A DNA stretch of 28,368 bases from a virus: positions 1-28,368 of IMG/VR virus record IMGVR_UViG_3300021598_001024; one strand, written 5' to 3'. A model generated the notes under the pieces. The model had not been told where the DNA came from. It saw only the letters and a list, made by a program, of their open reading frames with translations, and did not search any database. Of this stretch, positions 7,806 through 15,886 are shown one piece after another (positions within the stretch are counted from its first letter, which is position 1; each line of letters starts with the position of its first letter). Position numbers and translations under genes: made by a program.

Positions 7806-8066
7806 TCAATATTCTTCGCGAATGTAGAAAATCGCCTCACTTGGACTGACAACATCGAAGTCGTCAACAATCACGTAAAAAGCCTCCATCAGAGCGTCTT
7901 GCACTTCGTACCATTCGATGGGCACAAATGCCTTCAGGTGGAGAGCGGTCACAATGCCTTGATTTTCAACATCGGTGACAATCACTTCTCCGTCGGTCAT
8001 CTTGCCGAGTTCGTTCTCAATCATCCACACCCAAGGCGGCAGGGTGGCAAAGCGGTGGTGGTTCAT
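7806..8066 (-). CDS. Small acidic protein, unknown function
   Basis: An 86-aa protein with many more Asp/Glu than Lys/Arg (about 16 against 4). It opens MNHHRFATLPPWVWM and continues with beta-strand-like stretches (GEVIVTDVENQGIVTALHLKAF) and a final acidic helix. No known motif is recognised. It is one of seven small genes clustered on both sides of the prohead protease, five bases after its upstream neighbour. A late, virion-related or host-takeover role is possible; nothing in the sequence decides it. Confidence 0.6.
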   Translation of the reverse strand: MNHHRFATLPPWVWMIENELGKMTDGEVIVTDVENQGIVTALHLKAFVPIEWYEVQDALMEAFYVIVDDFDVVSPSEAIFYIREEY

Positions 8067-8070
8067 GGTC

Positions 8071-8526
8071 TCAGATATAACGCTCCAGCCAGGTTCCCCA
8101 CTGAGAGTCGTTCCACTTCAGTCGGTCGTTGGGGCTGATAAGCCAGTAGTTCTTGTAGATTTCCCGTGCTGAGTCCTCGTCCAAGTCGGGGCCAAGGAAC
8201 TCAACCCATCCTTCCTCGTCGAAGAACTCCATCGAGTTAGCCAGTTGGTCAATCAGCAAGCCAACCACCCCGGCTTCGGAAGCGAATTCGCGACTGAAGT
8301 CGCTGCGTTCAAAGTCGATTTGCTTCTTTAATCCTTCGATTGCATAAGAAAAGTCCTCACGAGCCTTTTCAACATCTCTAAACATAGCATCGGAGAAGTC
8401 CATGCTTTCATTTGAATAGCGGGCCAACTTTTTTGAAATATTCAAAAGTTCATCATCCACGCCTTGCATCTCCTCATACAAGTCCTCCCAAGCATTCAAA
8501 TCGTTGGCAAAATTTCTACGTTTCAT
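8071..8526 (-). CDS. Acidic helical protein, unknown function
   Basis: A 151-aa protein starting MKRRNFANDLNAWEDLYEEM. An ATG at 8538 would add four residues and overlap the upstream gene; the ATG at 8526 is one base beyond that stop. The N-terminal two thirds are predicted helical, with repeated hydrophobic/acidic spacing (ELLNISKKLARYS, MFRDVEKAREDFSYAIEGLKKQ) suggesting a coiled coil. The C-terminus is acidic and aromatic (EEGWVEFLGPDLDED, WNDSQWGTWLERY). No family is recognised. Its place between protease and scaffold may mean a role in head assembly, but this is a guess. Confidence 0.6.
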   Translation of the reverse strand: MKRRNFANDLNAWEDLYEEMQGVDDELLNISKKLARYSNESMDFSDAMFRDVEKAREDFSYAIEGLKKQIDFERSDFSREFASEAGVVGLLIDQLANSMEFFDEEGWVEFLGPDLDEDSAREIYKNYWLISPNDRLKWNDSQWGTWLERYI

Positions 8527-8527
8527 T

Positions 8528-8791
8528 TCAGAATTCATTTAGGTACTTCACTTCTTCTAACACCCGCAAAAACAAGTCCAAATCGTACTCGCGGATGAAT
8601 CCGAAGAGGCCGTTGGCTTGGGTTTCGACTGCAAACCAGTCGCGCCTTTCGATGGCTTGTTGCAGGTTGGGCAGTTGATTCTGAACGTAGTCGTCGAAGT
8701 AGTAGTCGATGGCAAACTCGTCCAACATCATCTGCAATTCCTCAAGCGGGCTGTTCGTCCACGTGCGGTATACTTTATTCCAAAATCCCAT
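8528..8791 (-). CDS. Small acidic helical protein, unknown function
   Basis: An 87-aa protein starting MGFWNKVYRTWTNSPLEELQ, with about 16 acidic and 7 basic residues and mostly helical pattern (LEELQMMLDEFAIDYYFDDYV, LPNLQQAIERRDW, DLDLFLRVLEEVKYL). It starts 5 bp after the protease stop. No family is recognised. Size and charge resemble the other small proteins of this cluster. Confidence 0.6.
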   Translation of the reverse strand: MGFWNKVYRTWTNSPLEELQMMLDEFAIDYYFDDYVQNQLPNLQQAIERRDWFAVETQANGLFGFIREYDLDLFLRVLEEVKYLNEF

Positions 8792-8795
8792 CGTC

Positions 8796-9713
8796 TTACT
8801 TGCTTTGGGAGAGTTGTTGGTAACGCTTCTCGAAGTAGCGTTTCCAAAGATTCACCTTGTCTACGGGTGCGGCCATCTTCTCCTCGGGTTCCGCTTCGAT
8901 GACCTCGGACACCTTTCCGTCGTAGTCCACCAACACGCCATCAAAGACCTCGATGGGAACCCCAGCCTCGGTGGTGTAGTTTCCGTTGGCAAGGGGAACG
9001 GGCATGCCCTCGCTGTCAAGGGTGAAGACCGAAACTCCGGGTTCCAACTTCTCCGCTTCCGTTCCGATGACTTTGCCATCAGACAACTTCGCCTCGGCGT
9101 AGAGTTTTCGCTGACGCATGACCTTCATCAACTTGGACATCAGGCTTTCGCGTTGCGCCTTGAGGATTTTGTCTGCAAAGTATCCCTCGATGCTGAAGCC
9201 TCGCAACTCCCCTGATTTCACCTTGCCCCACATCTCCTCGTTGGCACAATGCACGCGAACCATCCACGTCCCTTCAGGAACGGAGAGTCCGTAGTGTTTT
9301 GCCTTGTCGAGTTCGGGATTGACCACAAGCCAGGATTCCACCACCGAAACTCCGTCTACGGGAATCTGATGCTCGAAGGTGTGGTTGTTGGCGCGGTTCT
9401 CTTTCAGGAAAAGTTCAGCGCATTGGCGCACGGTCTCCTTGCTGAAGAAGACGTCGTACTCTTCGTCGGAGCCTTCATCCAAGCGGGGGATGTGCTTGTC
9501 GGGGATGAGGGCGGGGCCGATGAGTGTCTGCTTCTCTTCGTCGATGGCTGCCAACTGCGTGAGTTGGCTCTTGCCCTGCTTGGAGAAGTAGATGAAGTTG
9601 CGCTCGATGGCCGGGTATTTTACAAGCGAGATGGCTTCGACCCCGATGGCTTGTTCCTCGGGGTCAATGAGCAGTTCTATGAGTTTGCGCTCTGCCACCT
9701 GATTTTTTGTCAA
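8796..9713 (-). CDS. Prohead protease / XkdF-like head maturation protein
   Basis: A 305-aa protein. Its start codon appears to be TTG at 9713, overlapping the upstream stop as TTGA; a GTG at 9698 is the alternative. The middle region VVESWLVVNPELDKAKHYGLSVPEGTWMVRVH, followed by GKVKSGELRGFSIEGYF, matches the conserved core of XkdF-type prohead serine proteases, with His from the NHTFEHQIPVDG segment and Ser in RGFSIEGY as catalytic candidates. The enzyme would trim scaffold and other head proteins during maturation. The C-terminal part (about residues 195-290) is a separate acidic region with GTEAEKLEPGVSVFTLDSEG. It lies 1-2 kb upstream of scaffold and capsid genes, as expected. Confidence 0.8.
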   Translation of the reverse strand: MTKNQVAERKLIELLIDPEEQAIGVEAISLVKYPAIERNFIYFSKQGKSQLTQLAAIDEEKQTLIGPALIPDKHIPRLDEGSDEEYDVFFSKETVRQCAELFLKENRANNHTFEHQIPVDGVSVVESWLVVNPELDKAKHYGLSVPEGTWMVRVHCANEEMWGKVKSGELRGFSIEGYFADKILKAQRESLMSKLMKVMRQRKLYAEAKLSDGKVIGTEAEKLEPGVSVFTLDSEGMPVPLANGNYTTEAGVPIEVFDGVLVDYDGKVSEVIEAEPEEKMAAPVDKVNLWKRYFEKRYQQLSQSK

Positions 9714-9964
9714 GTTAGCGTGACCTGCAAGTGTGCCACACCGTCCTCAATGTAATCAACGTACACGTAATAAGCACCCATCCTCTCAAACGCATCTACG
9801 GAATGGTCAACATAGTCGTCTCCACTTACATAAACGTTATAGTGATACAGGGTTTTCATGCCATTCTGCTCCTCGTAATCAAACTTATATTCAACAATCC
9901 ACCCGTATTTTTCCTCAATGCGCCGAGCCATGTCGGCCATCTCTTTGTCTGTGTAGTACTGCAT
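9710..9964 (-). CDS. Small acidic protein, unknown function
   Basis: An 84-aa protein starting MQYYTDKEMADMARRIEEKYGW. Residues 1-22 look helical; the rest is Tyr- and Asp-rich with alternating strands (WIVEYKFDYEE, LYHYNVYVSGDDYVD, YYVYVDYIEDGVAHLQV), about 17 acidic to 7 basic. Small acidic alpha/beta folds like this occur among phage host-protein inhibitors and DNA mimics, but no specific match is claimed. Its stop overlaps the TTG start of the protease gene. Confidence 0.6.
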   Translation of the reverse strand: MQYYTDKEMADMARRIEEKYGWIVEYKFDYEEQNGMKTLYHYNVYVSGDDYVDHSVDAFERMGAYYVYVDYIEDGVAHLQVTLT

Positions 9965-9977
9965 TCTTTCTTGCGGA

Positions 9978-10166
9978 TTAGAAATCGCCCTCGGCCAAAT
10001 AACGGGATTCGTACAACTCCTCTGTGAGGTCTTCCAAGGCAGTCAAAGCGGCCTCGTACTTATCCCACAAGCGATGGTCGTACACATCGGGGGATTCTTG
10101 CAGGTAATCCCAGATTCCTTGGGTGCGAATCTGCTTCAGCAACGCTGCAATTTCACGTGGTTCCAT
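9978..10166 (-). CDS. Small acidic helical protein, unknown function
   Basis: A 62-aa protein, MEPREIAALLKQIRTQGIWD onward, almost entirely helical by pattern, with 15 acidic and 6 basic residues. The C-terminal half (YEAALTALEDLTEELYESRYL) could form a short coiled coil. No family recognised. Gaps to neighbours are 12-13 bp. Confidence 0.55.
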   Translation of the reverse strand: MEPREIAALLKQIRTQGIWDYLQESPDVYDHRLWDKYEAALTALEDLTEELYESRYLAEGDF

Positions 10167-10178
10167 TTCGCTTATTTC

Positions 10179-10424
10179 TTAAAATCCGACATCATCGATT
10201 GACGCAATCGCCAGACCGTAGTAATCAATTATTTCTTCCACTTGATTTTCAAAATCGCGACCATCCAAATCGGAAAGAAACTCAAAAATGTACCCGAATG
10301 GACGCATTTCAGCATTCGTCAAACCTAATGGCTCCAACTCGTAAAGCAAGTTGGTATGATTGACACTTCGGTTGTCATAATCATAATCAAATGGGGTAGT
10401 CACAATAACCTCGTATAGTGGCAT
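10179..10424 (-). CDS. Small strongly acidic protein, unknown function
   Basis: An 81-aa protein, MPLYEVIVTTPFDYDYDNRS onward, with about 17 acidic and only 3 basic residues, the most acidic of the cluster. An N-terminal strand is followed by LLYELEPLGL, FGYIFEFLSDLDGRDFENQVEEIIDYYG and a short C-terminal strand. The charge density would suit a DNA-mimic or a protein that binds a basic host factor; this is speculation based on composition only. Confidence 0.6.
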   Translation of the reverse strand: MPLYEVIVTTPFDYDYDNRSVNHTNLLYELEPLGLTNAEMRPFGYIFEFLSDLDGRDFENQVEEIIDYYGLAIASIDDVGF

Positions 10425-10427
10425 GGC

Positions 10428-10712
10428 TTATCCGTTGATTGCGTCCAAAATAGGATCAACTAAATGGTACGCCCAAGATTCTCGTTCTCGTTCATACATA
10501 GTTGGGCCATAGTATTCCCACGCACTTACAACTGCATCGGCAATTTCCGAGAAACGATCATAACGAATCGCATCTTCAATCGCCTCAATCGCACGCAAAC
10601 ACTCCGGTGATGGATTCATGCGCATCAACGCATCGATGCCACGCTCAACAATGGCCTCCAAACTAAACGCGGAATCCACGTAAACATCGAGGAAATTCCT
10701 TTTCTGATACAT
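10428..10712 (-). CDS. Small acidic protein at head of late sub-operon, unknown function
   Basis: A 94-aa protein, MYQKRNFLDVYVDSAFSLEA onward, helical, with about 18 acidic and 9 basic residues. It includes ECLRAIEAIEDAIRYDRFSEIADAV, which resembles a short helical repeat. It is the first gene after the tape measure and is preceded by a TACATTTG box (10732-10739) that could be a promoter. Function unknown. Confidence 0.6.
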   Translation of the reverse strand: MYQKRNFLDVYVDSAFSLEAIVERGIDALMRMNPSPECLRAIEAIEDAIRYDRFSEIADAVVSAWEYYGPTMYERERESWAYHLVDPILDAING

Positions 10713-10731
10713 CCCTTTTCCTTTAATGGTT

Positions 10732-10739
10732 CAAATGTA
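10732..10739 (-). promoter_or_regulatory. Candidate promoter -7 box (TACATTTG)
   Basis: Minus strand TACATTTG matches the Bacteroidota TAnnTTTG box and lies 20 nt before the ATG at 10712, the same spacing as the better promoter at 25025-25055. The -33 region is weak (TTGC, 21-nt spacer), so the call is tentative. It could start separate transcription of the small acidic cluster and head genes. Confidence 0.35.
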
Positions 10740-10741
10740 TG

Positions 10742-12811
10742 TTACAACCTGGCCCTTCGCGCAATGCCTGCGGTCATATTTAGTTGCGCTTGCATTTGGC
10801 TCTCAACCACGTACGCTTGTACGGGGCCGATGTTGAACTGCGGGTTGGTCGGAGGTGCCACGTTGGGAATAAGGGCTTGCGAAATCGGCCGTGAGGCCGT
10901 GTCGGGTTCGTTGCCTTGAGGTGCGCCGATGATTCGTTTGATACTGCTGAAGGCAGCAACTACTGTGCCTATCATCGAAGCGATGTAACCGGCAATGGCA
11001 AATGGCGCACCTGGCCCGGCAGCCGCTGCTGCTGCCGCTGCCCCCTTTACTGCGCTCGCCATCGCCTGCGCTTGGCTCAACAGCACCTCGGCAATGGCCA
11101 ACTTGCGTTGATTCTTACTTCCCTCCTCGCTTAAGTCAGCCAGTTGCCCAAAGAGGCTGCTGACCTCGTTAGCGAAGCCTTGGATGGCTTGGAACCGCTC
11201 GTCGGCGTATTGGCGCGATTCCTCTGCGGCCTCCTCTTCAATGGCGGCGATTTGTTTGGCTTTCCACTCCTCCAACTTGACCGTCTCCAGCCCGTACTTG
11301 GTGGCGATGGCCAGTTGCTCTTGATACTCCGTTTCGAGGTCTGCAAGTTTCTTTTCCTTGTCGGTAAAGAAGAAGGCCTCGTAATCGGCACGCGCCTTCG
11401 TTTCAGCATCGGCATCCTCCTTGCGGTAGTTCTCCCGCAGTTCGGTCAACTCCATCAGGTACTGGTCTTCTATCGCCTTCAGAGCGTTGGCCTTCTCTTC
11501 GGCCGTCATCTTCAACTTGTCCAACTGAGCCATCTGCTCCGTCAGTTCATCGCCCAAACGCTTCTCAGCCAGTTCGCGCTCCGACAAGTTGAACTCCTGC
11601 TGACGATTTAACTGCTCCTCCCAAAAGGCATCTCTTGCCTCGGCCTCTTGGTCAAGAATGGCCTTGTCTTCCTTTGCCCAGCCAGCCTCCATCTCTTTTA
11701 ACTCCAAGCGGTACTTGGTGTAGATGTCGTCGATGAGTGCTTGGCCTGCATTGATGGCTTTTGCCTTCTCCAATTCGTCGGCACGGGCATACTCCAACTC
11801 TTTACGTGCGCGGTCGCGGTCGTCGGCGATTTTAGCCAACGTAATCTCGCGGTCTAACTTGCGAGCCATCTCTGCACGGGCCTTGGCATCTTGGGCGGCC
11901 TTGCGTGCGGCCTCCTCTGCTTTGCGTGTGGCTTCTGCTTTGTCTCTTTCCGCTTGGGCGGCAGCGTTTGCGGCCTCCGCCTGCTTGCCTTCCACATACA
12001 TCAATTCACCCGTGACGCGAGTCAGGCGTTCGGTGATGTCGGCTACGTCTTTGGACGCGCTCTGCTGCCCAGCCATGGCCGATACCAAGTATCCCCACGT
12101 TCCCAAATAGTCGTACCACTGCTTTTCTGCCTGCTCTACCGCTTGGGCCTCCGCTTCCAACAAGGCCTGTTGCAAGGCCTGCTGTTCCGCACGCAGACCT
12201 TCCAAGCGGATGTTTTCGCGGATGGCGTTTGACAAACGCTCCTCGCTTACCGCCTGCTCCAAAGTGAGACCTTGGAGTTCGGGCATGATTTTCTGCAACT
12301 CGCGCAGGGCTTGATTCCTCGCAGTCAACGAAGCGGTGCTGTTCTCGACAATGTTTGAGAGGAACTGGGTGCTGTTGGTGAACTCGTTTACGGCATCTGA
12401 CCCTGCTTTGGCCGCCTCCTTCATCGCCTTCATCCCTGCCGTGGTTCCCGTAAAGAAATCGGAAATCTTCTCCCAATTGTCGATAATCCAGCGGAAGCCT
12501 TCAATGATGAGGAAGATGGGAACGGCCTTAATTGCCGCCCCGAGGACTTTAAAGGAGCCACCCATCCTTCCTACCTGGCGCGAGGTGGATTCGAACCTCC
12601 GCTGAAGCATTTGCAGGTTGCGAGGCAGCAAATCCTTAAACAAGTCGAGACCCTGCTTCCACCCTCCCGTGGCTTTCGCTCCTGCCTCCGAACCTTTGCG
12701 GCCGGTGTTTTCCAACTTCGCTTGTGTCGCCTCCGCCGCGCTTCCTACCTCTTCAATGGCAGCAACGGCCTCCGAGGAGTCCCCGTTGATTTTAATATCT
12801 GCTTGTTGCAT
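10742..12811 (-). CDS. Tail tape measure protein
   Basis: A 689-aa protein with the expected layout. The N-terminal region is helical (DSSEAVAAIEEVGSAAEAT) and is followed by a hydrophobic segment at about residues 88-112 (FKVLGAAIKAVPIFLIIEGF). A very long Ala/Glu/Lys/Arg coiled coil covers about residues 190-560. A second hydrophobic Ala/Gly region lies near 585-625 (SAVKGAAAAAAAAGPGAPFA, then IASMIGTVVAAFSSI). It would span the tail lumen and set tail length. It follows the tail tip genes and lies far from the tail tube gene. Its start overlaps the preceding 58-aa gene by 20 nt. Confidence 0.8.
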   Translation of the reverse strand: MQQADIKINGDSSEAVAAIEEVGSAAEATQAKLENTGRKGSEAGAKATGGWKQGLDLFKDLLPRNLQMLQRRFESTSRQVGRMGGSFKVLGAAIKAVPIFLIIEGFRWIIDNWEKISDFFTGTTAGMKAMKEAAKAGSDAVNEFTNSTQFLSNIVENSTASLTARNQALRELQKIMPELQGLTLEQAVSEERLSNAIRENIRLEGLRAEQQALQQALLEAEAQAVEQAEKQWYDYLGTWGYLVSAMAGQQSASKDVADITERLTRVTGELMYVEGKQAEAANAAAQAERDKAEATRKAEEAARKAAQDAKARAEMARKLDREITLAKIADDRDRARKELEYARADELEKAKAINAGQALIDDIYTKYRLELKEMEAGWAKEDKAILDQEAEARDAFWEEQLNRQQEFNLSERELAEKRLGDELTEQMAQLDKLKMTAEEKANALKAIEDQYLMELTELRENYRKEDADAETKARADYEAFFFTDKEKKLADLETEYQEQLAIATKYGLETVKLEEWKAKQIAAIEEEAAEESRQYADERFQAIQGFANEVSSLFGQLADLSEEGSKNQRKLAIAEVLLSQAQAMASAVKGAAAAAAAAGPGAPFAIAGYIASMIGTVVAAFSSIKRIIGAPQGNEPDTASRPISQALIPNVAPPTNPQFNIGPVQAYVVESQMQAQLNMTAGIARRARL

Positions 12812-12968
12812 TGTGCTTAATCATGTTCTTGCGCTCGCGCAGAGGCTTGTCCATCGAGTACAACCCATAAAACCTGTTAAGGATAGGATGCCCGTAGACC
12901 GTCCGCGCTTGGCCTTGTTCAATAATTGCGGGGATGCGGCACCCCACGATGTTCAACCACTGCTTCAT
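12792..12968 (-). CDS. Small tail-region protein (58 aa), unknown function
   Basis: A short gene easily missed because of its size. It starts at ATG 12968, overlapping the stop of the long tail protein as ATGA, and ends inside the tape measure start (20-nt overlap). The product begins MKQWLNIVGCRIPAIIEQGQ and continues with VYGHPILNRFYGLYSMDKPLRERKN. It is basic, with an amphipathic N-terminal helix. Stop-start coupling and complete coverage of the gap between two tail genes support a real gene. Function unknown, possibly a small tail assembly factor. Confidence 0.7.
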   Translation of the reverse strand: MKQWLNIVGCRIPAIIEQGQARTVYGHPILNRFYGLYSMDKPLRERKNMIKHNATSRY

Positions 12969-15886
12969 TCCCAGTTCATAAATACGCCATCCTCAAACAA
13001 AATCTCATCCGAGTTTTCCCACAAAGCATCGCCCTCATCGGTCACATCAGGAATCATCCGCTTGATGGTGCTCACTCGATACATCGTTACGTCAATGGCC
13101 CACATCACATCGACGTTGTTGGCCCCCGAAACGAGGATGCGGAACTCGCTGGGGTATCCTCCAATGCAAGCGAGCGTGATGGTCTTGGCTCCGCCGCCCG
13201 TACTCTTGACCTCGGCGACCATATGCTGTCCAACTACGCGGGCCACGTTTTGAATCACCTGAACCGCTCCAATCCATTCTTGATGGTGAGTGTGGCCTAT
13301 CGTTCCCGAGGTGCCTCCTACCTCCGTAGCCACCACGGTGATGCGCATCGAGTAGATGCCTTCCTGCGCCAAGTAAATCTTGCCGCTTTTAATCTCCGTA
13401 GCCTCCGTTGGCGTGGCGTTGGTGGTGTATTGGGTCAACTGAAAACCCGAGATGGCAATGGGGACATCGCCGTTGCTGCTGGTGTGAACGGTCGTCTCTT
13501 GGCCCTCGAATGGATAGGGCGGTTCTGTGCCGGGGATAGGATTTGTTGGCCCCGTGTCCGTTGGAGTTCCGATAGGGTCTTGGTAGTCAAAGCCTCCACC
13601 CGGAACGCGCCAAAAGCACTCGCCGATTTCGCTGTCCCACGCGTACCCATAACGGACACAGCACTTGGCCGTTCCCGCAGTGGGGTTGCCCTCGGTATCC
13701 ACAAAGGAGATGGTTCCGTCTGCCTCAAAGCGGTCGATGACGACATCGCAGTCGTAGGCACCCTTTTCCAGCACCTTTATCAGCGTCACCTTTGCCGGCT
13801 TATCCCCATCGACGTTCCACCCGTTGATGGAAACCACGCGCCAGTACCCATCCACAATCCAAATGGCGTCGCTCCATTCCAAGTTGCGCACGTCTTCGGC
13901 AGTCAAGTACATGGTGCATTCCAGCGTGCGGCAATCCTCCGAGTACAACTCGTTGATGTATGCGGCCCAAAACTTCCGGTAGCATCCGTAGTCCATGGCT
14001 TCGCCGATGGCCCAAAACTGATACGGATGTGGATGCCAAGCCAGCGACCAACTCTCCTCATCGGTGACCGCTTCGCTGTACATGGTGAAGTTTGGATAGG
14101 ACAAGGTCTCCGTTCCATCAATCCAAAGGCCAAAATTCACCGTCCGCAGGCCGTGGTAGAAAGCGAGAATCGGCCCTCCCGTGGCTGGGCTGTCATCGCC
14201 ATCATTGTACTCGAATAACTGATGCCACGTGTATTCATAGTTGAATTGATTCAAGTCAGTTCGGCGCAGCAAACTCAACTGATGCGGAACAAACGTCCCT
14301 CCGATGGTTTCCTCTTCCGTGGCAAAGGCGTTGGTGTTTTCGTATCGGTATGTGCCGTAAACCTCGCCGTTTAATTCTTGGAACCCTTTATTCTTGTGGT
14401 CGTTGCCTTCGGCATCGGTGAAAATCAACGTCTTCTTCTGCAAGTCCGTGGTTGGCTTCATCAACATCGAAGAGTTCATATCCAACTTCGCTGTCCAGTC
14501 CTTCGTCTTGTCTGAGGTGGCAATGAAGTCGGGCCACGGTTCGCACTTGATGTAGACGCTTTCTTTTGGCGCAGGAGCCACCACAAGGTTGAACTTGGTG
14601 ATGACCGCCTTCAGCCAAGCATCGACGGAAATCTTGGGGAAGTTGGCGATGACATCAACGATGCCCACGCTTCCACTCGAATAGTTAATCAGTTGTACAA
14701 AGGTATTTGTGCCTGCAAGAAGGACGGCAAATGGTGAGCCGACCACTTGAATGTAAAATCTTAACTCTTGGCCCTCTTCCAAAGGAGCCCAAAATGTCCG
14801 CGAATAAAGTTGGTTACCTCCCGACGGTGACGGAAAGAAAGAATCCTCGTGAAACAGTGTCGTTTGTGGCGTTTGAGCCACGGTATGAACACTGTACGCC
14901 GCCGTGCCAGGATTGACGTAATGGTAGATTTTCCAAATGAACTGGAAAGTTCCTGTAAAAGGAGCCACAAAAACACCCGAGGCAAAGTGGTTATCAGGGT
15001 CGAAAAATGGCGAGGCTTCATTCGTTGGTAAAAACGGGCTCAGAAGGTTGTTGTTAGCGACGATGGTTTGATTCGCGGTCAATCCCACTTTGGCAGAATA
15101 GGTATTGCGGCCGACCACGCGCTCCGTCTGCGTGCCGAGGAACATGTAAATCTTGGCAAAGTCCGCAGAGTCGATGAAGTTGCTCTGCAAGACAAAACCA
15201 GCCCGCCTCACCACTTCCAGCAACAGCCACTTGAGTTGGATGGCCGGACGGAATTGGTAGGGCCGCATCTGACGGATGCCATCTGCAAATACTGCCGATT
15301 GTCCTGCCTCGCCCCACCATTGGCTCTCTTGGTCTTCGTTGTAAACGTGCAAGGCATTGTCCGTCATCGGGTAAACGATGACCCCAGCCCCTACCGCTCC
15401 AAACGTGATGTCATTTGTCAGCGTCCAAGAGTTGATGATGTTGGCCGCCGTCAACGCGTGGTCTAAATCATCATAAGGATTGATGTCACCCCCCCGGAAA
15501 AAGTCGGCCCAGTTTTTTCCGCGCACCTTCTCAAACAAAGAGGCCGTGGAGGACATCACCACGCACCGATACATCTGCTCCTGAACATCTACCTCGAGGA
15601 GTTGCAGGATGCCTTGGAAGATGATTCGGCCGTCATTTAAGACCTCGGCAGTCGTTTCCGCGTATGCGCTGAAGGTTCCCGTGGCGATGTTGGCCTCGTA
15701 GTAGTGCCCAAAGAACTGGTTGTTCGTCCTGGAAAAGGGCAGTTGAAAGGAGTTTGAGTGCGGAGCGTGAACGACCGTGAGGTCGGAGATGTCTTGGATT
15801 TGGAAGTTCATCTCCACCGAGGCTCCCACCAAGTCCAACTCGACCCCGCCTGACCCTGATTGTCCGTGTGCGTAAATCTGTACCAT
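12965..15886 (-). CDS. Large tail protein (tail tip / baseplate-hub candidate)
   Basis: A 973-aa protein. ATG at 15886 overlaps the upstream stop as TGATG; a GTG one codon earlier is possible. The N-terminal region (ELDLVGASVEMNFQIQDISDL, SFQLPFSRTNNQFFGHYYEAN, DGRIIFQGILQLLEVDVQ) is a pattern I recall for large tail proteins of Bacteroidota phages. The middle is beta-rich; near residues 785-825 there is a Gly/Pro/Thr linker (PGGGFDYQDPIGTPTD), followed by a compact C-terminal domain with IYLAQEGIYSMRITVVATEVG that looks like a jelly-roll or C1q/TNF-like head. It likely forms the tail tip or hub, with a host-contacting C-terminus. Confidence 0.65.
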   Translation of the reverse strand: MVQIYAHGQSGSGGVELDLVGASVEMNFQIQDISDLTVVHAPHSNSFQLPFSRTNNQFFGHYYEANIATGTFSAYAETTAEVLNDGRIIFQGILQLLEVDVQEQMYRCVVMSSTASLFEKVRGKNWADFFRGGDINPYDDLDHALTAANIINSWTLTNDITFGAVGAGVIVYPMTDNALHVYNEDQESQWWGEAGQSAVFADGIRQMRPYQFRPAIQLKWLLLEVVRRAGFVLQSNFIDSADFAKIYMFLGTQTERVVGRNTYSAKVGLTANQTIVANNNLLSPFLPTNEASPFFDPDNHFASGVFVAPFTGTFQFIWKIYHYVNPGTAAYSVHTVAQTPQTTLFHEDSFFPSPSGGNQLYSRTFWAPLEEGQELRFYIQVVGSPFAVLLAGTNTFVQLINYSSGSVGIVDVIANFPKISVDAWLKAVITKFNLVVAPAPKESVYIKCEPWPDFIATSDKTKDWTAKLDMNSSMLMKPTTDLQKKTLIFTDAEGNDHKNKGFQELNGEVYGTYRYENTNAFATEEETIGGTFVPHQLSLLRRTDLNQFNYEYTWHQLFEYNDGDDSPATGGPILAFYHGLRTVNFGLWIDGTETLSYPNFTMYSEAVTDEESWSLAWHPHPYQFWAIGEAMDYGCYRKFWAAYINELYSEDCRTLECTMYLTAEDVRNLEWSDAIWIVDGYWRVVSINGWNVDGDKPAKVTLIKVLEKGAYDCDVVIDRFEADGTISFVDTEGNPTAGTAKCCVRYGYAWDSEIGECFWRVPGGGFDYQDPIGTPTDTGPTNPIPGTEPPYPFEGQETTVHTSSNGDVPIAISGFQLTQYTTNATPTEATEIKSGKIYLAQEGIYSMRITVVATEVGGTSGTIGHTHHQEWIGAVQVIQNVARVVGQHMVAEVKSTGGGAKTITLACIGGYPSEFRILVSGANNVDVMWAIDVTMYRVSTIKRMIPDVTDEGDALWENSDEILFEDGVFMNWE

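Noticed and set aside
12926-14218. Long plus-strand frame (430 aa) opposite the large tail protein
   Set aside because: Antisense shadow: the minus-strand frame has coherent tail protein motifs and coupled neighbours; the plus frame has no recognisable domain or context.
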